This document shows positions 54,716 to 64,000 of a stretch of DNA of 64,000 bases, piece after piece. Position numbers and translations under genes: made by a program. This stretch comes from Triticum aestivum. Its lineage: Eukaryota; Streptophyta; Magnoliopsida; Poales; Poaceae. The stretch spans positions 685,379,881 through 685,443,880 of the forward strand of contig NC_057803.1 of NCBI RefSeq assembly GCF_018294505.1. The letters run 5' to 3'. Positions within the stretch are counted from its first letter, which is position 1. Each line of letters begins with the position of its first letter. The notes beneath the pieces are model-generated. The model was not told the DNA's origin and did no database searches. It was given only the letters and a program-made list of their open reading frames with translations.

Positions 54716-56627
54716 GCTAGCTATGGCTTGATTGACTTGATTGTTTTTTGTGGATGAGGAGTTGAGGAGGAATGTGCAGTCATCTTAGCATAGTAGTATT
54801 TATAACCGAGTAGGAGTACTACTAATACGCTCCTAAGTGGGAAACCATTTAGGTTGTGATCGGTGTGAACAGGTTTGCAATTAAATATAGCATGGTAGTA
54901 GTAGTAATTTGGAATGTGACGAGACGCGCTCAAAATTTATTGACGGTTCTAGTTTCGAAGTGCGGCACTATTCTCGGATGGCGTAATGTCGGCACGTTTT
55001 CTTGGCCGTGGTGTAGCATATGCCATGGTACTAGTTCTTTTTCTACTGTTGTGTACGTGCAAAAACTGGCACCGTCGGATACATATCTTACGCTTGGCGT
55101 TTGATGGGAATAGCCTGATGGCGAGCTATAGACTAGTCTTTTTTCAGACGCATTACACCTATCTCTCAGGACTTCTCGCACGCACCATCACTCCTCCCTA
55201 GGTCGATGCCACCCACATACAGTTGTACTCTCTCACACATGCACGCACTCGTCCTCTCTCACACACGCATCTGTAGCTATGAATTGTAGTGTTCTCAACC
55301 ATCCGATTGGCTCTATCATAGGTTTCACGTTGCTCCTTGGCCTTGAGATTAAGATGTTTTAAACGTGGAGGCCAAGATGGAGGCGCGAGGTTTTGGTTAA
55401 TGTGCGGGCCGCATACGGCACCAACACGACACGAGCTTCATCTGCCTGGTGCGCATGCAGTCGGGTGAGTTGTCCAAGTATAGACACAACCAGGCCCTCG
55501 TTGGTATCCGTGCCTCGACTTTGGCTGGTCATAGTGGAGAGTAACATAGACCAGTTACTAGTCTATGTTACTAGTACCTTCATAGTGGGTAGTGTCATAT
55601 AGTATATGCATAATTTGGCGACGAGCGCTCTCTATATGTACCACCTTTTTTCTTTAATTACATCTTGTTAGTTTTGCTCCATGGCGCTATCCATCGATAC
55701 TACTACTGTACAAATGTATACATTTTTTAAAAGGCTAGAGGGCGGGGCAGTCTAGCTTGGTCCTTTTCACGAGAGGCGATGGCCTTTGTGATTTGACGGC
55801 TCATTACTGCTGCAGGCAGGGCCTTGTGATTTGACTGCTCGTAGAAATGTGTCGACGACCTGAGGAGGAGCAAAGAACCATGCGGTATACTCAAGTTTTC
55901 CACAGGAGTACGATGGAGGAGCATGAAACACGACAGCCCAGTGCCATATCCTCTACCCTCTACTCTTATTACATATTACTAGCAAGAGGCATTGTTCTAT
56001 TGGCGATAAAGAATGATCTAATTTGCTAGTCATCTCATTTTTAGCATTGTTCTATTCATGCCTCACAGAGAAGGTGACACGTGCGGCCAAACACTCGAAG
56101 AAAAATAAGAAACACAGGAGCAAGAGAAGAAGGAGGATTATCACCCCCAAAAAAATAAGGAAGACGCGCACACAAAATATGAAGGAGACCAATGGAAGTA
56201 CTACTAGCAACCCATGATTTAACTACTCGCATGCGCGCAGTGGAGTAGTAATGTCTTTCTTCCACCCTCACGTCCATTCAATTTGCATGTGCTGTATTAA
56301 TTGACCATCAATGAAGTGAAGGACTTTACACGCATCAAATTATCACATGGAGTGGATCTTGGTACAAAATTGCGTCCGCCCGTGTACCCGCGTGTGCGTG
56401 CGAGGGAATGAGTGCATGTGTGGAATGCGTGCACATCTTCGCTTCGTGCATGTACCGCCAGTGCGGCTCAGGGAGGACGAGTACATTCTTCTGGAACCAG
56501 CAGCACATCACTGTGATCAATCCACACAAGGATGTCGCGACAACGCCTCCACATGTGCCACGTGGCTTCATGAACTGTAAGAGAGACACTGTGTAGCGTG
56601 CCATTGTGTTCTGCACATACTCGAAGT
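54716..56627. other. Intergenic region with MITE debris
   Basis: No gene is supported; ORFs here are short and lack protein features. A fragment at 55520-55600 (TTGGCTGGTCATAGTGGAGA...CATAGTGGGTAGTGTCA) matches the ends of a common Triticeae MITE type by memory and has a 12-bp palindrome (55540-55551 with 55561-55572). GTGCGTG/GTGTGCG-rich sequence lies at 56390-56430. Confidence 0.5.
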
Positions 56628-58829
56628 ACTAGTAAGGTACACGTGCATTGCACGCGTCAGATTTTGCAACCAAATTACGAATAAATATCACACTGTAGCA
56701 TGTAAGCTCTGAGTCATATATGCCTGATGTAGACCTTCATTTAATTCTTATAGTTCATCTCATTCAAAATCAATTAGTTTTTATAAAAAAACTAGGGCCT
56801 CTTTGATTCGTAGGATTTCAAAACATGGGAATAGGAAGAACATGGGATTAGAGTGGAATGTCGTCTTGAATCCTATAGGATGGTACGAGTGTTTGATTGT
56901 GCATAGAAAAAACGCAGAATTCTTTCAAAGAGGTTTGAGTGGATGGGATGTTTCCTATGAAATCTAGTGCAAATGAATCATATGGAAAATTTTCTATGGT
57001 TTACAATCCTACGAATCAAACAACCAAGATAGGAAAAATTCCTAAGGATTAGAATCCTCCAAAATTCCTTCGAGAATCCTTTGAATCAAAGAAGCCCTTA
57101 ATCTATTTTATGATTCATGGAATTGTGCGTTGTAAAGCAAAAAGTAAAAAACAAATAATGGCAATTCAACTAGAAAAAAAGTTTGGGCAGTTATGATACG
57201 GAAGATTCTAGAACAAAGGAGAACCACTGTTGTTTTGAGATTTGTGCATTATGCTTAAGTTCAACCATGGAGTCTGGTAGATTGTACATGTGGCAAAATC
57301 CGTGGGGGGCTAGAAGATGGTGCGAGGGGCCGAGTGGAGGGAGACTATGAAGGAGTGCACAACTGCGAGATCGATATTTAGAGAGAGGGGCGAGAACGTG
57401 CGCTGTTGCGCGCAGTGGCGGAGCCATGAAAAATGTCCCATGAGCTAGGGGGCCAAGCATTGCTAATCCTTTATGAGGAGGGCCAATTCATCAACTTAAA
57501 CCATTTTTACCAGCAATTGTCTAATGATCACATTCATATTAGCCTCGATATATAGTGATGTTAGGGAGGCAGGGGCCTTGCTGCGCCCTATCTTCGCCAT
57601 TGTGCACGTGTCTGAGAGATGAAGCGGAAGGCATGGATGATGAGAGGGGGGCGTTCGATATATAATTAATGTGGGTGTATTAGCTATATATGTAATCCTA
57701 TATAGAGAGGTATAGATTGATCGATGTGGATGTGGGAAAGAGGGTGAGACCTCACTAGATATATATATTGATCGGTTTATGTGGAAAACTATGAAAGACC
57801 TAGCTATATGGACACACACACACACATAGAGGAACATCGATCGTTGCGCATGCACATGAGAGATAAAGAATGCCCGATATGATGGAGAGGGGTATGTGTG
57901 TGTGTGTGTGTGCCTTCATGGGAGACCGACCAGAAGAAAAAGATTGCATGTGTGCGATGGATAATGCCAACTGGTAGTGTGTGTGCATGCATGCATGAGA
58001 GAAAGTTAGTGGTACAATTATAAAGAGAAGACCAATGTGTGGGTGTAAAAGTAGGTGAGGTCATAATCAATGTAAAGTTGAATTCAAATATTTGAATAAG
58101 AGATCATGATGTTTGAAACCCATGCATGCATGAATATAACGGAGATCTGCGCGGTGTGGTTTGGAAACGAGCATGTTGCAATGTATACACATTGAACAAG
58201 GTCAGATTGGTTTGAATTCTAGATACCGATGGCAGATATCGTTTGGCCACATTGCATCCGTGCATGGACACACTATTCTAATTGGAGATGATGGGTGGCT
58301 TTCGCATCACATATCTATATCTATACCCCTATATGTATATTATATTTTATATTTTTTATATAGTGTGCGGATAACTTTAACTTTGAAAGATGGTCGTTGG
58401 ATGAGGCCAATCCGATGGTGCAGAGCTGGCAAATTTGAGCACTACTGGCCGTTGGATATCATCTAGATTCCACCAGATTTTGCCACATGTACAATCTAGA
58501 AGACTCTATGGTTGAACTTAAGCATAATGCACAAACCTCAAAACACAAGCACTTCTTCTTTGTTCTAGAATCTTCCGTATCAGAATTGCCCAAATGTTTT
58601 TCTACATGATTTTTTTTACTTTATGCCTTACAACGCATAATTCCATGAATCTTAAAATAGATTAGCTTTCTTATAAAAACTAGATGATTTTGAATGAAAT
58701 GAACTATAAGAATTAAACGAACATCTACATCATGCATATATGACTCAAAGCTTACATGCTATAATGTGGTATTTATTCATAATTTGGTTGCCAAATCTCA
58801 TGCGTGCAATGCACGTGTACCTTACTAGT
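56628..58829. mobile_element. 2.2-kb non-autonomous element with long terminal inverted repeats
   Basis: Ends ACTAGTAAGGTACACGTGCA and the complement TGCACGTGTACCTTACTAGT. Arms 56628-57300 and 58476-58829 are reverse complements over about 360 bp; the left arm is lengthened by a MITE. The 1.2-kb centre has CA and TG microsatellites (57811-57825, 57894-57913), TATATA tracts and no coding region. Long TIRs suggest a Mutator-like or fold-back DNA transposon, but target duplicates are not clear. Confidence 0.6.
56795..57097. mobile_element. Tourist-like (PIF/Harbinger) MITE, 303 bp
   Basis: Terminal inverted repeats GGGCCTCTTTGATTC and GAATCAAAGAAGCCC (one mismatch), flanked by CTA and TTA, compatible with a 3-bp TWA-type target site with one change. 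It sits in the left arm of the long inverted repeat and is absent from the right arm, so it inserted after that structure formed. Confidence 0.75.
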
Positions 58830-59899
58830 CTAAATGGTATCTGTGTGTGTTGTGCGTGTTAAACACATTGTACGTAGTATATCATACTAGTCTAAATTGT
58901 CTTTTTTGGGTACACGTTAAGCTTGTTCTCCCAAAATTTCAAGCCGCGCCTTGTTATGCCGAAATTTCAAGCTAGCATCTCTGTCTATCGTGCTGCGAAA
59001 CTCCCGCCTCTTCAACCCGCGCCTTGTTAGCCCGAAATATTTAAGATATATCTTTGTCTCGTTGTGCTCCGACAACTCCCTCCATCTCAACCCATGCCTT
59101 GCTATTCCAAAATTACAACGCGCGCGAAAAATCTCACCTCCTGTGAAATCCCGACACGCGAAATGCCCGTGATACCCTTGAACCGAAAGAACCGCCTCAA
59201 ATCGGTGGGGGTACTTTCGTAACTTACCCCATATTTCAGACAAGTGCATCCCTAAGCCATGGTTCCCCACTCCCATCCCATCCGCACACCCATTCGTACA
59301 CCGAGGCTGGCAAAACCCGTGAAGCCCCACACCCTCCTCCGTCCGCCACCTAGCCGGAGCCTCTTCCCGACAACATCATCCACAGCAACACCTTGACGTC
59401 CCTCATCCACCGTACCGGATGAGGATCCGTCGTTGATCTGGTCGTTCCACCGGTTCAGCCACCCCGTCCTCCACCTCCAAGGAGTTGCCCCGATGTTCCC
59501 CTCATCTTTCGCGCCACCTCCATTCCCACACCGCCGTCTTCACCTGCACCACCGGAAGAGCATCATCATCACCGTTTCCTCGGATGAAGTTGCGGCCTAA
59601 TCGGTGCCACCAAAGAGGTTGTACATTAATCGCTGCATTTTCTTCTTGATTCGATCTCACGGTGCTGCCGGCGCTTGGTCCCGAGCTGACACGGTGCGAC
59701 TCCATCCACGGCGGCGTCGCCGGCCACTTCCTCCATGGCGTCGCTCCCTCGGCGGCGACGTCCACATCAGTAGGAGCTGCTGCTGCTTTAGCTCTCGCTC
59801 GCACTGCTTCTCTGATCTTGCTCTCGGTCCCCTACCTGGTCTGCTCTTGCTCTTGCTCTTGCTTGCGATGCTGCTCCGATTTAGCTACACTTCAGTCGA
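58830..59899. other. GC-shift region, possible promoter and first exons of the right-edge gene
   Basis: 58920-59160 has four degenerate copies of CAACCCGCGCCTTGTTAGCC with CGAAATTTCAAG. From 59330 the sequence becomes C-rich with CCACCTCCAAGG and Ser/Pro-rich plus-strand coding-like character but no long frame. It may be the 5' part of the gene-like region to the right; no start was fixed. Confidence 0.35.
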
Positions 59900-61683
59900 C
59901 TAAATCGACTTTTGGGTCAGTCGATTTTCAGGGGGGGCTCGCCGGAGTTAAGGAAGAACCAACCGCAGTGGGGAGGGGGCTCGCCGGAGAGGTACCCCAC
60001 TATCTATCTTAGGGTTCAGGGTGGGGGCGGTGGTCGCCGACGATGGTGTTGCGGTGGTGTGGGGATCGCCGGAGAAAAAGCTCGGCACGGGGGGGCCTAC
60101 AGGGATGGCTGGGGCGGCGGCGGACCGGTGGTGGGGAGTATTTTCGGGGCGGGCGGGGCAGCGCACCGCCAGCCGCGGGCGGCAGGGGGCGGCTGTTTGG
60201 CCGGTGGTGGCTGGCGGCTCAGGGGGGTGGAGGTTGAAGATGAAATGCAGGCCCTTGATTTCGTATCCAACGTCTGCAAAATCGACTGACCAGAGATGAA
60301 AAAGTCAGTCGACTGACTTGTAGCCTCACCTCTAGTGCGTTCAGTTTCGATAGTAAAATTCAGTTTTGACATCTTCAGTTTCAACAGTTAAGTTTAGTTT
60401 CAACAGTTAAATTCAGTTTCGACGGTTAAGTTCAGAGATGAGCGGCTGATGTATACATCTAGCACTTTGTGGTTATGTATTTTACGTCATCTATTGGAGA
60501 TGCTACTAGAATTCCACTTAGGTTAACGTTGTCTCTCTTGTCCTGCTTTAGCCTCGGTGTCGTACAACTCACCAGAGCTGCTCCAACGACGAAACCCTCC
60601 ATCACAGCGGAGCAGTACCTCGGGCTCCATCTCGAGACGCCTAAGATCTTCTTCCCCTCCTCCGACAGCCAAGTCAGCTGGAGCATCCTCACCGGCCAAC
60701 CCAATCATGCTGAGATCGACATGGCTTCGCCAAAGAGGATGTACACTTCTTGTGGTTTGACTTAAGCTCACCATGCTTCTTTGCATCCTGTGATCTTCCA
60801 ATTCTTGTGAACCAAACACCCAGATTGGCAGAAATCCTATGTTTTTAAATTCTCTATTTTGCACGTGCATTCCGTATCCTCATTCATGGCTATTTCCTAT
60901 CCCGCCATTGTTATATCCTCAATTTCAAACAATGCCCTTACCACCAATTACTTCGGTTACAGATATGTGTCAAAGAAACCTTGTGTGGTTGTGTCCTGCT
61001 CCTGCCGGTGTGTGTCCACCCCGCAGCTCAGCGTGCTCCAACGATTGAAGGTCACCACAGCAGGGATCCGCTCTCCAGACTGTCTTTCGCGCCTCAAGAT
61101 CTTTTCCCCGCCGCGGCAGCCACGACAACTGCATTACCATCATCAACTGAGCAGATGACCTTGAGATACACGGGTCCGCAAGAGAGTCGCATCTCCGTTC
61201 TGACGTATGCATGCCTGTTTAGTTCCTCTAAGAGCAGGTGGCACTCTTCATGTCATCTGTAACAGCTTTTCAACGCTAATATGATGACATGCTACTTTAT
61301 CGTCGTGTTCACCTATTAGACTCCGACTCAGGTCCAAACTTATGCTAAAACTTGAGTTTTTAAATGGTTGTGGGTACATATTGGGGAAGCAATCAGTACT
61401 ATATGTCTACTATTTGGTTAATCTCGGGTGTCTACTATGAGTTTCATGTTGGGTGCAAACAAACATTAAAGGAGCCATTATCTGTATTTTTTAACTAAAG
61501 CTATTATCTGCCTGCTATCATTGTTTTGGGTCTATCCACAGTTTGCTACCATCACTCTGGATTTGTGCATGCACTCCTTACATAATCTCACTATGTTTTA
61601 TTCCTATGCATGTTAGTTATTGTACACAATGCAACTGAACATGTAGATCAAAAGAGATGAGCCTTGCGTGGTAATAAAATTTC
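59900..61683 (+). other. Gene-like region, 5' portion with duplicated exon-like blocks
   Basis: Blocks at about 60541-60680 and 61000-61120 are related (both TGTCCTGCT..., GCTCCAACGAxxGAAxxxxxCC, CGCCTxAAGATCTTxTxCCC). Between them lies TCAGTCGACTGAC (60305) and a tandem of CAGTTTCAACAGTTAAGTTT (60370-60432). Start, splice sites and frame could not be settled. It may belong to the gene whose exons follow at 61690-63915. Confidence 0.3.
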
Positions 61684-61689
61684 ATGCAG

Positions 61690-63915
61690 ACGTCGCTCCA
61701 TGGTGGGCGCAAAGGCAGCCCCCCTCCACCCATTTCGGATCGTAATCAAGAGGAAGATAACTGTTCTGAGGGGGATTCAGAAGTAGAAGACCACTCCTAT
61801 TTACCCCATGAGGTCTTCGCTCTAACTTGGCATGCTGATGTTGGTAATATCATGCATATGGTGCCTTGCATTGCTTACTGTATACATTAAAGATGTCATC
61901 TGCTTAGTTTAGACATGCTTTGTGTCAATGCCATCTGTTTAGTTTCTTTATCATATATGTGAATCATGCAATGCCATCTTGTTTAGCCAGGCATCATATA
62001 TGTGAATTTTGCAATGCCACCCTGGTTAGCCAGTCATCTTATATGTGAATTATATCATGACATCATTTTTTATTACGTGTTAAATTTGTCAACAATTTTA
62101 GTACATTCAATTACTCTTCCTGTGCATCAGCCATTCGGCACGGTCATGGAAAAATCTGGAGTGGAAACAAGGTCTTCAGAGCAGACAATGCTATCTGACG
62201 AAGCGCATGTCTTGCTGGTTACAGATAGCTCCTCAGAGGAGGATTCAGAGACAGATGACCAGTCCTATCCCCCCCCCCCCCGAGGTGCATGCTCTAACTT
62301 GGCAGGGTTATGATGCTCATATCGTGCGTATGGTATCTTGCATTGCTATGTCATTTGCTTAGTTTAGACATGCTTTGTGTGAATGCCACCTGTTTAGTGT
62401 CTAATTACCATATATGTGAATTATGCAATGCCATCTTGTTGCAAGACATTATATATGTGAATTATGCAATGCTATCTTGTTGCAAGGCATTATATATGTG
62501 AATTATGCAATGCCATGCTGTTTAGCCAAGCGTCATATATGTGAATTATATCATGTCGTCCTTTTTTTGTATTTCTCATTGCTTTTGTCGACAATGTTTG
62601 TATATTCAACTGCTCTTCCTGTGCATCAGCCATTTGAATTGGTGATGGAGAAATCTGGAGTGAAAACAAGGTCTTCAGAGCAGACAATGCTACCTGGTGA
62701 AGCAGATATCTTGCTGGTTACAGATAGCTCTTCAGAGGAGGATTCAGAGGCAGATGACCAGTCCTATTATCCCCCTGAGGTGTATGCTCAAACTTGGCAG
62801 GGTTATATTACTCATATCATGCATATGTTGTATTGCAATGCTTAGTTTTTACATCATATACACGATATTGAATGCCATCTCCTTAGTTGACACATCATAT
62901 ATGTGATTGCCCTCTGCTCACTTCCTTAGTATATAAATCATATATTTGAATTATATCATGCCATGATGTTTACATAGACAGCATGTATCTGAATTATGGC
63001 ATGCCAACCCATTTTCTAAAGACATAATATAGTTATATCATCTCATCCTGTTCACATAGTCATCATATTTTGAATTATGTCATTCTATCCGTGAATTATA
63101 TCATGCCATCATGTTTCCATCGACGGCATGTTTGTGATTTATGGCATGCCAACCACTTTAATAGACACATCGTATAGTTATATCATGTCATCCTGTTTAC
63201 ATAGTCATCATATTTTGAAGTATGTCATTCTATCCTGTTTAGTTAGCCATCATACATGTGAAATTGTGTCATGCTATCCTGTTTAATTAGCCATCATATA
63301 TGTGAAATTATGTCCTGCTATTCTGTTTGGTTAGACAACATAAATGTGAATTATTTCATGCCCTGTTTTCTTCCCTACTATCCATTGCACCTGTCTATCT
63401 TACAATGTTTGTACATTCAATTACTTTTCTTGTTTATCAGCCATTTCAATTGGAGGGGGTGATGGCAGTATCTGTGGGAGTAAAAACACGGTCTTCAGAA
63501 AAGATCGTGCTACCTGTCGATGGAGATAGAACCACGGTTGTACTTGCCCAAGAACCAGCCCCACCACACATAACCCAGACTCACGCAGATTGTACCCCTA
63601 CCCAGTTGGACAGAGAACCAGCTACACCCCTTCTAACCCCAACCCCAGCAGATAGTAACCCAGTTCCCGTTGACACAGCACCGTCTCCACCACAGAGCAC
63701 CCAAACACGAGCAGTTAGTAAGGCAACTGCAGTGCCCAAAGCACAAGGACCACCACCTCGAACCCCAAGTCAACGCTTAAAGCAGAAGAAGAATTGTTCT
63801 CAGGTCAGGTTCCGTAGCTATGGTTCATACTACTTTGCTCTTGCATCACTGTATTTACTCATACCAACTAATTTCAAATTTGAAGGATGCAATTGAAACT
63901 CCAATGGTGCAACAG
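61690..63915 (+). CDS. Uncharacterised multi-exon gene with duplicated exons, continues past right edge
   Basis: Exon-like blocks after CAG acceptors: 61690-61843, 62131 to about 62330, 62630 to about 62820, 63441-63803 and 63886-63915. Blocks 2 and 3 encode near-identical segments (VMEKSGVKTRSSEQTMLPGE, LLVTDSSSEEDSEADDQSYY, PPEVYAQTWQG). Block 1 matches their acidic end, and block 4 their start (VGVKTRSSEKIVLP) followed by a Pro/Thr-rich linker and basic TPSQRLKQKKN. The product is acidic/Pro-rich and low in hydrophobics, as in regulatory or transposon accessory proteins. A C13 run (62269-62281) breaks block 2. It could be a gene of a CACTA element; function unknown. Confidence 0.4.
61920..63400. 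repeat. Minisatellite of about 42 bp in the introns of the right-edge gene
   Basis: Units CATATATGTGAATTATGCAA followed by TGCCATCTTGTTxAGCCA recur many times in the introns at 61950-62060, 62400-62560 and 62850-63360, degenerating with distance. The repeats lie only in introns; exon blocks interrupt the array, consistent with segmental duplication of exon plus intron. Confidence 0.75.
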
Positions 63916-64000
63916 GTATGTTTTAAACCTGTTTCTTTAACGTGTTTGCTGTTGTAACTTGCTCCATGTTGATTTCAGTTTCAATTGAATAAACAGTTAT
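63916..64000. other. Right edge, intron of the preceding gene
   Basis: Begins with donor-like GTATGTTTTA and has an acceptor-like TTGATTTCAG at 63970-63979. The next exon probably starts at 63980. Confidence 0.3.

Noticed and set aside
53963..54757. 264-codon plus-strand ORF at 53963-54757
   Set aside because: Longer than the minus-strand frame but its Cys/Arg/Gly repeats are the antisense reading of the 30-bp minisatellite; codon-level coherence favours the minus strand.
57496..58070. His/Cys-rich minus-strand ORFs at 57496-58070
   Set aside because: They derive from CA/TG microsatellites in the centre of the long inverted repeat.
59502..60384. ORFs on both strands in the GC-rich block at 59502-60384
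   Set aside because: Overlapping frames on both strands with low-complexity Gly/Pro/Ala composition; no motif favours any one.

Overview
The window is nuclear DNA of a large-genome grass, most likely a Triticeae species (wheat, Aegilops, rye or barley). The evidence is the repeat content: Copia LTRs opening TGAAGGAAATATGCCC (Angela/BARE/WIS type), Athila-type and Tat-type Gypsy elements with LTRs of about 0.5-1.6 kb, a CACTA-like DNA transposon with GC-rich subterminal repeats, and MITE-sized inverted repeats. Family names beyond this level are from memory and unverified. No bacterial-type gene, rRNA or CRISPR array was seen.

Bases 1 to about 46,000 are almost entirely nested transposons whose boundaries can be read from LTR ends and 5-bp target duplications. 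Copia-1 (pol tail and 3' LTR, 4868-6502 and 22536-22626) is the oldest host. Its pol was hit by Gypsy-0 (LTR tail 3965-4867), which was hit by Gypsy-1 (1-3964, minus strand, runs off the left edge). Its 3' LTR was hit by Gypsy-2 (6503-22535, minus, target GTCCG), which was hit by Gypsy-3 (13701-20734, plus, target GGTCC). The same LTR also holds the start of a CACTA-like element (22627). That element was hit by Copia-2 (23311-45959, plus, target GGATG), which was hit by Gypsy-4 (27723-41641, minus, target ATGAC). Nesting is four deep near 30 kb.

Gypsy-4 and Gypsy-2 each carry gag/protease on the minus strand and a spliced, plus-strand gene of the 'putative gypsy type transposon' (Transposase_28) type. 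Gypsy-4 also has reverse transcriptase, two RNase H domains and integrase; Gypsy-2 has none of these. All retroelement frames are broken, very often by TAG where the family has glutamine (CAG), a signature expected of C-to-T decay at methylated CHG sites.

From about 46 kb to the right edge there are no LTR elements. CACTA-like subterminal sequence (45,960 to about 47.5 kb) grades into low-copy sequence. It holds a tRNA-like head, a head-to-head pair of related gene fragments (49.9-51.0 kb), a fold-back element, one intact single-exon gene for a WRN-like 3'-5' exonuclease (52222-52941), a pseudogene with seven 10-residue repeats and three in-frame TAGs (54068-54715), a 2.2-kb long inverted repeat holding a Tourist-like MITE (56628-58829), and a gene-like region with duplicated exons that continues past the right edge (about 59.3-64 kb). 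The far end of the CACTA and the rest of the Copia-1 LTR are not in the window. Either the CACTA is very large and contains these genes, or a deletion joined it to unrelated DNA.
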